Assembly (NCBI GenBank): GCA_035539135.1
Contig: DATLJD010000012.1
Span: 1-64,000, forward strand
Direction of reading: 5' to 3'
Source of the DNA: JABFWF01 sp035539135
GTDB taxonomy: Bacteria > Pseudomonadota > Gammaproteobacteria > Xanthomonadales > Xanthomonadaceae
DNA length: 64,000 nt
Shown in pieces: positions 17,098 to 25,896 of the stretch (position 1 is its first letter; every line of letters begins with the position of its first letter). A model generated the notes under the pieces. It ran no database searches, was not told the origin of the DNA, and worked only from the letters and a program-made list of their open reading frames with translations. The translations under genes and the position numbers were made by a program.

Positions 17098-17577
17098 TCA
17101 GTGCTGGTGACCGCCGTCGCCGTGCACGTGGCCGTGCTCGAGTTCCTCGGCGCTGGCTTCGCGCACGTCGACGATCTCGATGTCGAAGCTGAGATCCTTG
17201 CCCGCCATCGGATGGTTGAGGTCGACGTCGACCACGCTCATGCCGACCTTCTCGATGGTCACCGCGCGCGGGCCGAAGTTGGTGTTGAGCACCACCTGCA
17301 TGCCCGGTTGCAGGCGCTGCTCGCCGAAATGCTTCTTCGGCACGCGCTGGGTCAGGCCCTCGCGGCGCTCGCCGTAGGCCTCGGCGGCCGGCACGTTCGC
17401 GTCGAAGCGGTCGCCGGCCTCGTGGCCTTCCATCGCCTTCTCCAGGCCCGGGATGATGTTGCCGTGGCCGAACAGGATCGCCAGCGGCTCGCGGTCGCGC
17501 GACGTCTCCATCGGCTCGGCGCCCTGCTCGGCGACGCTGTAGTGGAAGCGGACGACGCGGTCTTTCTCGATCTTCAT
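17098..17577 (-). CDS. slyD: SlyD, FKBP-type peptidyl-prolyl isomerase
   Basis: 159 residues. The FKBP half (1-70 and 125-145) carries FHYSVAEQGAEPMETS and GNIIPGLEKAMEGHEAGDRF, and an inserted IF chaperone domain occupies about 75-125. The C-terminal tail is short and rich in H and E/D (residues 150-159 include HGHVHGDGGHQH), the nickel-binding feature of SlyD. It catalyses prolyl isomerisation and acts as a holdase in the cytoplasm. The ATG at 17577 has no strong ribosome site, but the FKBP start aligns. Confidence 0.93.
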   Translation of the reverse strand: MKIEKDRVVRFHYSVAEQGAEPMETSRDREPLAILFGHGNIIPGLEKAMEGHEAGDRFDANVPAAEAYGERREGLTQRVPKKHFGEQRLQPGMQVVLNTNFGPRAVTIEKVGMSVVDVDLNHPMAGKDLSFDIEIVDVREASAEELEHGHVHGDGGHQH

Positions 17578-17719
17578 GGGGCCTCGGGGAAGAGCCGGCG
17601 CCGGCCGGCGAGCGGGCGCGCTTGTGCACGCTGGGTGAAAGCGGCCACACTGCGCCGCGATGGAAGCTATCCCGGGCAGCGCCGCGGAAGCCGCGCATTA
17701 TCGAGGCTCCCGCCACCAC

Positions 17720-18247
17720 ATGCCAGCCGCGCCCAGGCCGGCGGCGGCGCCGGTCGCCGCACTCGTCCTCGTCCTCGCGCTCGCGGGCTGCGGCCACGCG
17801 CCGGTGCGCCAGGCGACCGGCCACGCCGCGCCGTCGCGGCATTGGGCCGATCCGCCGCCCGCCGATGCGGCCCGCGCCAACGCGGTGCTGATGCGCGCGA
17901 TCAGCCTGGTCGGCACGCCCTACCGCTACGGCGGCAACACGCCGGAGGGCGGCTTCGACTGCAGCGGCCTGGTCAACTACGTCTACCGCGACATGCTCGA
18001 CCTGCGCCTGCCGCGCACCTCGCGCGAGCTCGCCGCCTGGCAGGGACCGCGCATCCCGGAGGACCGGCTGAGCACCGCGGACCTGGTCTTCTTCGGCCAG
18101 GGCGGGCAGGTCTCGCACGTCGGCATCTACGTCGGCGAGGGCCGTTTCGTGCACGCGCCCAGCACCGGCGGCACGGTTCGCCTCGACCGGCTCGACGGCC
18201 CCTATTGGCGCGAGCACTACACGGGCGCGCGCCGGGTCCTGAACTGA
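17720..18247 (+). CDS. NlpC/P60-family lipoprotein (peptidoglycan endopeptidase)
   Basis: 175 residues. From ATG 17720 the N-terminus is a lipoprotein signal with lipobox LAGC (cysteine about residue 24). The C-terminal NlpC/P60 domain shows LVGTPYRYGGNTP, catalytic cysteine in FDCSGLVNYVY, and the histidine in QVSHVGIYVGEGRFVHAP. It should cut peptide cross-links in peptidoglycan at the outer membrane. An in-frame start 20 codons upstream lacks the lipoprotein layout. It is followed by a second NlpC/P60 gene about 130 bases downstream. Confidence 0.88.
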   Translation: MPAAPRPAAAPVAALVLVLALAGCGHAPVRQATGHAAPSRHWADPPPADAARANAVLMRAISLVGTPYRYGGNTPEGGFDCSGLVNYVYRDMLDLRLPRTSRELAAWQGPRIPEDRLSTADLVFFGQGGQVSHVGIYVGEGRFVHAPSTGGTVRLDRLDGPYWREHYTGARRVLN

Positions 18248-18376
18248 TCGGCGCCTGCGGCGGCCGACGGAAACGTGACCGGCGTCTCTCTTCTTCACCC
18301 CGCCCTAACGGAATTTGAACCCGCGCGGCGCGGCCCTCGGGCACCATCGCCCCCTTGTTCGCCTGGTGAAACCCGC

Positions 18377-19057
18377 GTGACGACGACCAACCAGCCCCTT
18401 GGCCGCCCCGCCGCCAGCCGCTTCCCGGCTTTCCTGCGCCTGACCTGCGCCATCCTGTTCGGACTGGCCGCGCTGCCCGCGTGCGCGCAACAGGCCCCGG
18501 CCGCCGCCACCGACGCCCCGGCGGCGCAGCCCGCCCCATTGCCGATGCCGCCCGCGCTGGACGCCAGCCTGGCATTGTCGCCGCGCGCCCCGGTCAGCGA
18601 GGCCCGCAAGCTCGTCGCCGCCGCGCAGCCGGCCGCCGACGCCGGCGCCGACGACGACAAGCGCGCCCTCGGCAGCCGCATCCAGAGCGTGCTGCAGCGC
18701 GCGCTGACCCTGCTCGGCACGCCGTACCGCTGGGGCGGCACCACCACCGACGGCTTCGACTGCAGCGGCCTGGTCGGCTACGTCTTCCGCACCACCCTCG
18801 GCATCGAGCTGCCGCGCGTCTCGCGCGACATGGCCCGCAGCGGCCAGCTGATCGCCGACCGCGCTCTGCTCGCCCCCGGCGACCTGGTGTTCTTCGCCCG
18901 CCGCGCCGGCGGCAAGGTCGACCACGTCGGCATCTATCTCGGCGAGGGCCAGTTCGTGCACGCGCCACGCACCGGCAAGGCGGTCGAGGTCTCCAGCCTC
19001 GACAACAATTACTGGAACCGTCGCTACATCCAGGCGCGCCGCGTCGCCCAGCTCTGA
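18377..19057 (+). CDS. NlpC/P60-family endopeptidase, secreted
   Basis: 226 residues. GTG 18377 gives a signal sequence with a hydrophobic core to PACAQ, then an Ala/Pro-rich linker (about 40-105). The catalytic domain has LLGTPYRWGGTTTDGFDCSG (active cysteine), the histidine in KVDHVGIYLGEGQFVHAP, and the third residue downstream. Compared with the neighbour it keeps a long linker and a poor lipobox (LPACA), so it may also be lipidated. Together they form a tandem cell-wall hydrolase pair with a terminator after the second gene. Confidence 0.87.
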   Translation: MTTTNQPLGRPAASRFPAFLRLTCAILFGLAALPACAQQAPAAATDAPAAQPAPLPMPPALDASLALSPRAPVSEARKLVAAAQPAADAGADDDKRALGSRIQSVLQRALTLLGTPYRWGGTTTDGFDCSGLVGYVFRTTLGIELPRVSRDMARSGQLIADRALLAPGDLVFFARRAGGKVDHVGIYLGEGQFVHAPRTGKAVEVSSLDNNYWNRRYIQARRVAQL

Positions 19058-19076
19058 GCGCGCCGATGCGCGACGG

Positions 19077-19102
19077 AAAGGCCGGGTTCGCCCGGCCTTT
19101 TT
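19077..19102 (+). terminator. Rho-independent terminator after the NlpC/P60 pair
   Basis: Perfect 10-base stem AAAGGCCGGG / CCCGGCCTTT, loop TTCG, then TT. It ends the second NlpC/P60 gene and precedes the thioesterase gene. Confidence 0.85.
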
Positions 19103-19154
19103 GTTGGCGCCGTGCCGTCGCCGGAGGCCCCATGATCGCCGCACGGAGGATCCC

Positions 19155-19655
19155 ATGAGCGGTCGCCAGCGCACCTTGCAGTTCCGCTTCCTCGCCGAGC
19201 CCACCGACGTCAACTACGGCGGCAAGGTGCACGGCGGCGCGGTGATGAAGTGGATCGACCAGGCCGGCTACGCCGCCGCGGTCGGCTGGAGCGGCCGCTA
19301 CTGCGTCACCGTGGCGGTGGACGGGATCCGCTTCCTCGCGCCGATCCGGATCGGCGAGCTGGTCACCGTCGCCGCCACCCTGCTGCGCACCGGCACCAGC
19401 AGCATGCAGTTCGCGGTCGAGGTGCGCGCGCGGGCGCCTGCCGGGGAGGAAGCCGACGCGCGTCTGTGCGTGCGCTGCGTGATCGCCTTCGTCGCGCTGG
19501 ACGCGGTCGAAGGCAAGCCCGCGCCGGTGCCGCCGCTGGCCGGCGCCGACCCGCGGCTCGCGGAGCAGGCGGCGCGGGTGATGGCGCTCGGCCGGGACAT
19601 CGAACAGGCGATCGCCGCGCTGGACCCCGTGGCCGCGCCGCCGGTCGCCGGCTGA
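19155..19655 (+). CDS. Hotdog-fold acyl-CoA thioesterase (YciA/BACH-like)
   Basis: 166 residues; ATG 19155 follows CGGAGGA. The hotdog motif NYGGKVHGGAVMKWIDQAGYAAA carries the usual G-G-x-x-M-W-x-D core, and VDGIRFLAPIRIGE forms the next strand. Such enzymes hydrolyse acyl-CoA esters and keep CoA available. A polar tail follows residue 130. It lies about 40 bases before the ahcY leader but has a separate terminator upstream, so it is likely its own unit. Confidence 0.87.
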   Translation: MSGRQRTLQFRFLAEPTDVNYGGKVHGGAVMKWIDQAGYAAAVGWSGRYCVTVAVDGIRFLAPIRIGELVTVAATLLRTGTSSMQFAVEVRARAPAGEEADARLCVRCVIAFVALDAVEGKPAPVPPLAGADPRLAEQAARVMALGRDIEQAIAALDPVAAPPVAG

Positions 19656-19681
19656 TCCATCCTTTCATCGCGAGAAAGCGA

Positions 19682-19687
19682 TAGAAT
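19682..19687 (+). promoter_or_regulatory. Probable -10 box of the ahcY promoter
   Basis: TAGAAT at 19682-19687 lies about 10 bases before the first base of the riboswitch. The -35 region is weak. The box is the only good -10 match in the leader region. Confidence 0.45.
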
Positions 19688-19696
19688 GCGCGGCCG

Positions 19697-19779
19697 CCGA
19701 GGGGCGTTGCGACCGCTGCGCTGTCACCAGGACAGCCACGGCCAGGCTCGGCGCGGTCAGCAAGCAGCAACGGCGCCCG
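19697..19779 (+). promoter_or_regulatory. SAH riboswitch
   Basis: The leader of ahcY matches the S-adenosylhomocysteine riboswitch: conserved CCGAGGGGCGTTGCGACC at 19697-19714, a variable stem, CCAGGCTCGG at 19742-19751 (which pairs with the CCGAG end), and AACGGCGCCC at 19769-19778, which forms the pseudoknot with GGGCG. In other Proteobacteria this class turns on SAH hydrolase genes when SAH accumulates. It sits about 67 bases before the ahcY start. Confidence 0.9.
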
Positions 19780-19846
19780 GTTACCCTTGTCCGTTTTTCG
19801 AGACATGCCTCCCGCCCCGCGGGAGCGGACGCAACCGGAGCCCGCC

Positions 19847-21289
19847 ATGAACGCAGCCACCCATTCCCCCCGCGCCCACGACTACCGGGTCGCCGACATC
19901 GCCCTCGCCGACTGGGGCCGCAAGGAAATCGACATCGCCGAGCACGAGATGCCCGGCCTGATGTCGATCCGCCGCAAGCATGCGTCAGCGCAGCCGCTCA
20001 AGGGCGTGCGCGTCACCGGCTCGCTGCACATGACGATCCAGACCGCGGTGCTGATCGAGACGCTCAAGGACATCGGCGCCGACGTGCGCTGGGCGTCCTG
20101 CAACATCTTCTCGACCCAGGACCACGCCGCCGCCGCGATCGCCGCGACCGGCACCCCGGTGTTCGCCTGGAAGGGCGAGACCCTGGAGGAGTACTGGGAC
20201 TGCACGCTCGACGCGCTGAGCTTTCCCGACGGCCAGGGCGGCTTCCTCGGCCCGCAGCTGGTGGTGGACGACGGCGGCGACGTGACCCTGCTGATCCACA
20301 AGGGCTACGAACTCGAGCAGGGCGACGACAGCTGGGTGAACTCGGCGTCGGGCAGCCACGAGGAGCAGGTGATCAAGAACCTGCTCAAGCGCGTCGCGCA
20401 GGAGCGCCCGGGCTACTGGACGCGCGTCGTCGCCGACTGGCGCGGCGTCTCCGAGGAGACCACCACCGGCGTGCACCGCCTGTATCAGCTCGCCGAGGCC
20501 GGCAAGCTGCTGGTGCCGGCGATCAACGTCAACGACTCGGTCACCAAGTCGAAGTTCGACAACCTGTACGGCTGCCGCGAGTCGCTGGCCGACGGTCTCA
20601 AGCGCGCGATGGACGTGATGCTGGCCGGCAAGGTCGCGGTGGTGTGCGGCTACGGCGACGTCGGCAAGGGCTCGGCGCACTCGCTGCGCGCCTACGGCGC
20701 GCGCGTGATCGTCACCGAGATCGACCCGATCTGCGCGCTGCAGGCGGCGATGGAGGGCTTCGAGGTCGCGACCGTCGAGGACACGCTCGGCCGCGCCGAC
20801 ATCTACGTCACCACCACCGGCAACAAGGACGTCATCCGCCTGGAGCACATGCAGGCGATGAAGGACCAGGCGATCGTCTGCAACATCGGCCACTTCGACA
20901 ACGAGATCCAGGTCGACGCGCTGAACGCTTCCGGCGCGCAGCGGATCAACATCAAGCCGCAGGTCGACAAGTACGTGATCGCGCCCGGCCGCGAAATCTT
21001 CCTGCTCGCCGAAGGCCGGCTGGTGAACCTCGGCTGCGCCACCGGCCACCCGAGCTTCGTCATGTCCAACTCGTTCTCCAACCAGACGCTGGCGCAGATC
21101 GACCTGTGGCAGCACAAGGACGCGTACGAGAAGACCGTGTACCGCCTGCCCAAGCACCTGGACGAGGAAGTCGCGCGCCTGCACCTGGAGAAGATCGGGG
21201 TGAAGCTGACCAGGCTGACGCCCGAGCAAGCGGACTATCTCGGCGTATCCGCTGACGGCCCCTACAAGCCCGAGCATTACCGCTACTGA
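19847..21289 (+). CDS. ahcY: Adenosylhomocysteinase
   Basis: 480 residues, the usual bacterial length. It hydrolyses S-adenosylhomocysteine to adenosine and homocysteine with bound NAD. Visible landmarks: SLHMTIQTAVLIETL near the start, CNIFSTQDHAAAAIA, the NAD-binding GYGDVGKGSA at about 268, NIGHFDNEI, and the C-terminal DGPYKPEHYRY, which reaches the neighbouring subunit. ATG 19847 follows GGAG. Its expression should be set by the SAH riboswitch. metF follows 58 bases after the stop on the same strand, so the two likely work together in methionine recycling. Confidence 0.97.
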   Translation: MNAATHSPRAHDYRVADIALADWGRKEIDIAEHEMPGLMSIRRKHASAQPLKGVRVTGSLHMTIQTAVLIETLKDIGADVRWASCNIFSTQDHAAAAIAATGTPVFAWKGETLEEYWDCTLDALSFPDGQGGFLGPQLVVDDGGDVTLLIHKGYELEQGDDSWVNSASGSHEEQVIKNLLKRVAQERPGYWTRVVADWRGVSEETTTGVHRLYQLAEAGKLLVPAINVNDSVTKSKFDNLYGCRESLADGLKRAMDVMLAGKVAVVCGYGDVGKGSAHSLRAYGARVIVTEIDPICALQAAMEGFEVATVEDTLGRADIYVTTTGNKDVIRLEHMQAMKDQAIVCNIGHFDNEIQVDALNASGAQRINIKPQVDKYVIAPGREIFLLAEGRLVNLGCATGHPSFVMSNSFSNQTLAQIDLWQHKDAYEKTVYRLPKHLDEEVARLHLEKIGVKLTRLTPEQADYLGVSADGPYKPEHYRY

Positions 21290-21295
21290 GTGCGC

Positions 21296-21321
21296 GAGCG
21301 GGCGGCTCCGGTCGCCCGCTC
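21296..21321 (+). terminator. Hairpin between ahcY and metF
   Basis: 9-base stem GAGCGGGCG / CGCCCGCTC with an 8-base loop, followed by CGTTTC. The T run is short, so it may only attenuate transcription into metF. Confidence 0.5.
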
Positions 21322-21347
21322 CGTTTCGCCCGGCGACGGAACAGCCC

Positions 21348-22178
21348 ATGCCCCGCGTCCCAATTTCCTTCGAGTTCTATCCGCCGAAGACCGACGACCA
21401 GCGCCTGCAGCTGGACCGCACCGCGAAGCGGCTGAAGGCCGAGGCGCCGGAGTACGTGTCCTGCACCTTCGGCGCCGGCGGCTCGACCCTGTCGTACACG
21501 CCGGAGACGGTGCGCCGGCTGCGCGAACGGCACGCGCTGGAGGCCGCGCCGCACCTGTCGTGCATGGGCGGCACCCGCGACGAGATCCGCCAGTTGCTCA
21601 AGCTCTACCGCGCGCTCGGCTGCAGGCGGGTGGTCGCGCTGCGCGGCGACCTGCCGTCGGGCATGGCGCGCATGGGCGACTTCCGCTTCGCGTCCGAGCT
21701 GGTCGCCTTCATCCGCGAGGAGCACGACGGCTGGTTCCGGATCGAGGTCGGCTGCTACCCGGAGATGCACCCGCAGGCCGAGGACGCGTTCGCCGACCTG
21801 CGGCACTTCAAGGCCAAGGTCGATGCCGGCGCGGACGGCGCGATCACCCAGTACTTCTACAACGCCGATGCCTACTTCCGCTTCGTGGACGACGCGCGCG
21901 CGCTCGGCATCGAGGCGCCGATCGTGCCGGGCATCATGCCGATCTCCAATTTCGCGCAGCTGCGGCGCTTCTCGGAGGCCTGCGGCGCGGAGATCCCGCG
22001 CTGGATCGGCAAGCGCATGCAGGCCTTCGGCGACGACGTCGGCGCGATCCGGGATTTCGCCGCCGACTGCGTCGCGGCGCTGTGCCGGCGGCTGGTCGAG
22101 GGCGGCGCGCCGGCGCTGCACTTCTACACGCTCAACCTGTCCAAACCGACACTGAACGTCCTCGAACGCCTGCGCTGA
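21348..22178 (+). CDS. metF: Methylenetetrahydrofolate reductase
   Basis: 276 residues. Signature pieces are FEFYPPKTDDQ near residue 9, SCTFGAGGSTLSYTPETV, HLSCMGGTRDEI and GAITQYFYNADAYFRFVDDA, all typical of MetF flavoproteins. The enzyme reduces 5,10-methylene-THF to 5-methyl-THF, the methyl donor for methionine synthase. Start ATG 21348. It lies 58 bases after ahcY with a hairpin between, so it is partly co-expressed with it. Confidence 0.96.
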   Translation: MPRVPISFEFYPPKTDDQRLQLDRTAKRLKAEAPEYVSCTFGAGGSTLSYTPETVRRLRERHALEAAPHLSCMGGTRDEIRQLLKLYRALGCRRVVALRGDLPSGMARMGDFRFASELVAFIREEHDGWFRIEVGCYPEMHPQAEDAFADLRHFKAKVDAGADGAITQYFYNADAYFRFVDDARALGIEAPIVPGIMPISNFAQLRRFSEACGAEIPRWIGKRMQAFGDDVGAIRDFAADCVAALCRRLVEGGAPALHFYTLNLSKPTLNVLERLR

Positions 22179-22251
22179 GGTTCCGGCGCCGTTTACCCTG
22201 AACGGGTAGGTGCCCACGTGTCCTCGACCGTGGGCGCCACAGCATCGGACC

Positions 22252-22935
22252 ATGCGTTCGCCGTGGTCCATCCGCGTTGCCCGGATCCTTCGCCGCATGG
22301 TGCTGCCCTCCTGCGCGACGCTCCTGCTCGGCGCGGCGGGCGTGGTCGTCCCGCTCTCGCCGGCGCGTTCGGCGATCGTGCAGCGGTGCACGAACGACGC
22401 CGGCAGCGTCATCTACACCGACGGGGCCTGCGCGGCGATCGGCGCGGTGCCGGCGCCGATGCGGATCGACCTCGTGAAGCGCCTCGCCAGCGAGGCGCGC
22501 AGGGAAGGTGCCGAATCGCACCTGGTGACGCAGGATCCGGCGCTCGCCGCGATCGCCCCCGTCGAAGGCCGGCTGGCGCGACGCGCCGCCGCCGACGGTT
22601 GCGCCCGCACGCCGCAGCAGCTGGTGCGCGACCTCCGCGGCGCGTTCGCGCTGGGCGACGTCAACCGCCTCGCCGAAAGCTACCACTGGGCCGGCATGTC
22701 CAACCGCGAAGGCCAGCGCACGCTCGACCGCCTCGGCCACCTGCTCGGCCGCCGCGCGGTCGCCAGCCGCTACTACGCAGCGCAGATCGCGTCGCTCGGC
22801 GATGACGGCTGGGACGGCGGCCTGCGCGGCGGCGACGCCGGCATCCTGCAGGTGGTGTTCGCCGATGACGGCGTGCAGCAGGCGCTGGAGTTCGACGTGC
22901 ACCGCTACAGCGGCTGCTACTTCGTCAGTTTCTGA
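22252..22935 (+). CDS. Secreted DUF4124-like protein, paralogue 1
   Basis: 227 residues. ATG 22252 gives a long basic n-region and a signal peptide (VLPSCATLLLGAAGVVV). The mature part begins with a small domain CTNDAGSVIYTDGACAAIGAV that resembles DUF4124 (C-x-x-x-x-G-x-x-x-Y-T-D). A second region has CARTPQQLVRDLRGAFALGD and SYHWAGMSNREGQRTLDRLG, shared with the next gene. A later in-frame ATG exists within the n-region. No function known; periplasmic. Confidence 0.6.
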   Translation: MRSPWSIRVARILRRMVLPSCATLLLGAAGVVVPLSPARSAIVQRCTNDAGSVIYTDGACAAIGAVPAPMRIDLVKRLASEARREGAESHLVTQDPALAAIAPVEGRLARRAAADGCARTPQQLVRDLRGAFALGDVNRLAESYHWAGMSNREGQRTLDRLGHLLGRRAVASRYYAAQIASLGDDGWDGGLRGGDAGILQVVFADDGVQQALEFDVHRYSGCYFVSF

Positions 22936-22991
22936 CCCGCGCACGGATGCGTGCCGTCGCGTGCGCGCCGGCCGGGCGCTACCCTGCACCG

Positions 22992-23525
22992 ATGCCCAGC
23001 GCGCGACCGTTCCGCCTCGCCCTCGCCGCCCTGCTCCTGTTCGCCGCCGGCGGCGCCTGCGCGCAGGTGCGCCACTGCGTGACCGCGGCGGGCGGGAACG
23101 TCTACACCGACAAGCGTTGCGAGGAGCTCGACGCGGTGCCGGCGCCGCCGCCAGCGGCGACGCTGGTGCCTGGCGCCGCGGTGCGCCGTCCGGCCTGCGC
23201 GCGCACGCTGCGCGACCTCAGCTTCGAGCTGCAGGCGGCGATCGACGCGCAGGACGTCAACCGCCTCGCCGCCAGCTACGACTGGGCCGGCATGTCCACG
23301 CGCGCCGGCTTCGCCGTGCTCGACCGGCTCGCCGCGATCGCGCGCCGGCCACTGCTCGACATCGTGCCGGTGTACGCGGGCGTCGACGACGGCTTCCTGG
23401 CCGACCACCCCGCCCAGCCGCCGCTCGCGCTGCGGCTCGAGCAGACCCTGGACGACAGCGCCACCCCGGCGCCGACCGTGCTGTCCCTGCGTCGCACGCT
23501 CGGCTGCTGGTGGGTTCGCTTCTGA
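22992..23525 (+). CDS. Secreted DUF4124-like protein, paralogue 2
   Basis: 177 residues with a signal peptide ending GGACAQ. The mature protein has the same layout as its neighbour: CVTAAGGNVYTDKRCEELDA, then CARTLRDLSFELQAAIDAQD and SYDWAGMSTRAGFAVLDRLA, and it ends CWWVRF as the other ends CYFVSF. The cysteines match in position. The pair therefore arose by tandem duplication followed by strong divergence. ilvE follows 75 bases later on the same strand. Confidence 0.6.
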   Translation: MPSARPFRLALAALLLFAAGGACAQVRHCVTAAGGNVYTDKRCEELDAVPAPPPAATLVPGAAVRRPACARTLRDLSFELQAAIDAQDVNRLAASYDWAGMSTRAGFAVLDRLAAIARRPLLDIVPVYAGVDDGFLADHPAQPPLALRLEQTLDDSATPAPTVLSLRRTLGCWWVRF

Positions 23526-23600
23526 CAAGCCGCCAGGCCCGGTGCTGGTGGGCGCTCGGCGCTTGGTGGGACAATGGCGTTTTCCCCCACGGACACCGGC

Positions 23601-24512
23601 ATGCGCTACCCCGACTGGATCTGGCACAACGGCGCGATCAAGCCGTGGGCCGAAGCGACCACCCACGTCATGGCGCACGCGGTGCACTACGGCTCCTCGG
23701 TGTTCGAGGGCCTGCGCAGCTACGAGACACCGAACGGCGCGGCGATCTTCCGCCTGAGCGACCACAACCGCCGCCTGCTCGCCTCGGCGAAGATCTACGA
23801 CATGCCGATGCCCTACGGCGTCGACGAGATCAACGCCGCCTGCCGCGAGGTGCTGAAGGCGAACGCGCTGACCGCGGCCTACCTGCGGCCGGTCGCGTTC
23901 CGCGGGCTCGGCGGCTTCGGGCTGTCGGCCGACACGCCGACCGACGTCGCCGTCGCCGCGTGGCAGATGGGGCCGTATCTCGGCGCCGACGTGCTCGAGC
24001 GCGGCATCGACGCCTGCGTGTCGAGTTGGCAGCGCTTCGCCCCGAACACCATCCCGGCCGGCGCCAAGGCCGGCGGCAACTACCTGTCCGGCCAGCTGGT
24101 CGCGCGCGAGGCGCGCCGGCTCGGCTTCGGCGAGGGCATCGCGCTGGCCTCCACCGGCCTGCTCAGCGAGGGCGCCGGCGAGAACCTGTTCCTGGTGTTC
24201 GACGGCGCGCTCCACACCACTCCGGTGAGCGCGGCGCTGCTCAACGGCATCACCCGCAACACGCTGATGATGCTGGCGCGCGATGCCGGCATCGCGGTGG
24301 TCGAACGCGACCTGCCGCGCGAATACCTGTACCTGTGCGACGAACTGTTCATGTGTGGCACCGCCGCCGAGATCACCCCGATCCGCTCGGTCGACGGCCG
24401 CCAGGTCGGCAGCGGCCAGCCGGGGCCGGTGACGCGGCGCATGCAGGAACTGTTCTTCGGCCTGTTCGACGGCCGCACGCCGGACCGGTACGGCTGGCTG
24501 GAGTACGTGTAA
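23601..24512 (+). CDS. ilvE: Branched-chain amino acid aminotransferase
   Basis: About 303 residues, fold-type IV aminotransferase. Landmarks: HAVHYGSSVFEGLRSYET (substrate loop), SSWQRFAPNTIPAGAKAGGN with the PLP-binding lysine, GLLSEGAGENLFLV and TPVSAALLNGITRNTLM. It transfers amino groups between valine, leucine or isoleucine and 2-oxoglutarate. The family usually starts near YPDWIW, so ATG 23601 is preferred; ATG 23574 in the same frame is possible, with GGTGGG before it. Confidence 0.95.
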   Translation: MRYPDWIWHNGAIKPWAEATTHVMAHAVHYGSSVFEGLRSYETPNGAAIFRLSDHNRRLLASAKIYDMPMPYGVDEINAACREVLKANALTAAYLRPVAFRGLGGFGLSADTPTDVAVAAWQMGPYLGADVLERGIDACVSSWQRFAPNTIPAGAKAGGNYLSGQLVAREARRLGFGEGIALASTGLLSEGAGENLFLVFDGALHTTPVSAALLNGITRNTLMMLARDAGIAVVERDLPREYLYLCDELFMCGTAAEITPIRSVDGRQVGSGQPGPVTRRMQELFFGLFDGRTPDRYGWLEYV

Positions 24513-24533
24513 GGCGACAGCGGCGCCGAGCGC

Positions 24534-25877
24534 TCAGGCGCCGGTGCCGCCCTGCCCGAAGGTCAGCGTCGCCACCACGCCGCGCTCGCGGCCCGGCACC
24601 ACCCGCACGTCCCAGCCGTACAGCGCGCACAGGCGGCGCACGATCGACAGGCCGATGCCGCCGCCCTGCGAATGCTCGGCGTGGGTGCCCCGGTAGCCGC
24701 GCTCGAACAGCCGCGCAGCGTCCTCCGCGCTGAGTCCCGGGCCGGTGTCGGTCACCTCGACCGCCTGCGGCAGCAGCCGCACCACGACCTCGCCCTCGGT
24801 CGTGTATTTCACGGCGTTGCCGATCAGGTTGCCGAGCGCGACCGCGACCGCCGCCTCCGGCGCGTCCACCAGCAGGCGGTGTTCGCCTTCCAGGCGCAGG
24901 TCGAGCGGCTTGCCGGCCAGCTGCGCCCGGTGCGCGTCCAGCAGTTGCCCGGCGATCTTCGCCACGTCGGCCGCGCCGTGGCCGCGCTCGTTGCGCGACA
25001 GCAGCAGCAGCGCGCTGATCAGGTCGGTGCACTGCTGCTCGGCGCGCTGGATGCGCAGCAGGCGCGCGCGGGTCTTGTCGTCGACGTCCGGGCGCGAGAG
25101 CAGCAGTTCCACCGCACCCTTGATCACCGCCAGCGGCGTGCGCAGTTCGTGGCTGACGTCGGCGTTGAACTCGCGGTCGCGCTTGACCACCTCGGTCAGG
25201 CGCGCGGCGTAATCGTCCAGCGCGCCGGCGAGCTGGCCGACCTCGTCGTCCGGGAAGTGCGCCGCCAGCTTTTCCGGCTGCGCGCTGCGCCCGGACTCGC
25301 GCAGGCGCTGCGCCAGCTCCGACACCGGGCTCATCACCCGCGACGCCGCCCACCAGCCGACCAGCAGCGACAGCCCGGTGAACACGATCACCACGCCGAT
25401 CAGCGCGTTGTTGAACTGCTGTTCGCCGCGCGCCGACTGCGACATGTCGTAGGCGATGAAGAACCAGGTATCCGGCGTCTTGCGCACCGCCAGCTTGTAG
25501 GTGAACGGCGTGCCGTCCTCGCTCACGCCATTCATGCCGTAGATGCCGTCGGCCAGGGGCTTCCAGTCGGGGAAGTCGCGCTGCAGCCGCTCGCTGTCCG
25601 GCGAGAAGGCGTACGCGCGCATCTGCTGGAAGGCGAGCTCCGGCGTGCTGCCCGGGTTCGCATAGAAGCGGCGGGCGAGCTCGTCGATATTGCGGTTCAT
25701 CACGTCCTCGACCAACTGGTTCTCGACGCGGTTGCGCGCCCAGTTGGTGGCGAACGCGAGCAGCAGCGTCAGGCCGAAGCCGAGCAGCAGGAAGGACAGG
25801 ATGATGCGGCTGCGCAGGCGCCGCCGGTAGCGCGTGGGCCTGCGGCGGACGTGCGCCGCCCCGTTGGACTGGGTCAT
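24534..25877 (-). CDS. Sensor histidine kinase
   Basis: 447 residues. Two membrane helices (about 23-45 and 160-185) bracket a periplasmic sensor domain, followed by HAMP, then the H-box SHELRTPLAVIKG (histidine near residue 246), N-box LGNLIGNAVKYT, and G-boxes DTGPGLS and GGGIGLSIVRRL. It is a membrane-bound kinase of PhoQ-like layout. Its start lies 19 bases after the stop of the response regulator gene, so they form one two-component operon. Ligand unknown. Confidence 0.93.
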   Translation of the reverse strand: MTQSNGAAHVRRRPTRYRRRLRSRIILSFLLLGFGLTLLLAFATNWARNRVENQLVEDVMNRNIDELARRFYANPGSTPELAFQQMRAYAFSPDSERLQRDFPDWKPLADGIYGMNGVSEDGTPFTYKLAVRKTPDTWFFIAYDMSQSARGEQQFNNALIGVVIVFTGLSLLVGWWAASRVMSPVSELAQRLRESGRSAQPEKLAAHFPDDEVGQLAGALDDYAARLTEVVKRDREFNADVSHELRTPLAVIKGAVELLLSRPDVDDKTRARLLRIQRAEQQCTDLISALLLLSRNERGHGAADVAKIAGQLLDAHRAQLAGKPLDLRLEGEHRLLVDAPEAAVAVALGNLIGNAVKYTTEGEVVVRLLPQAVEVTDTGPGLSAEDAARLFERGYRGTHAEHSQGGGIGLSIVRRLCALYGWDVRVVPGRERGVVATLTFGQGGTGA

Positions 25878-25896
25878 GCGGGGGCCGCAGGCCTCG

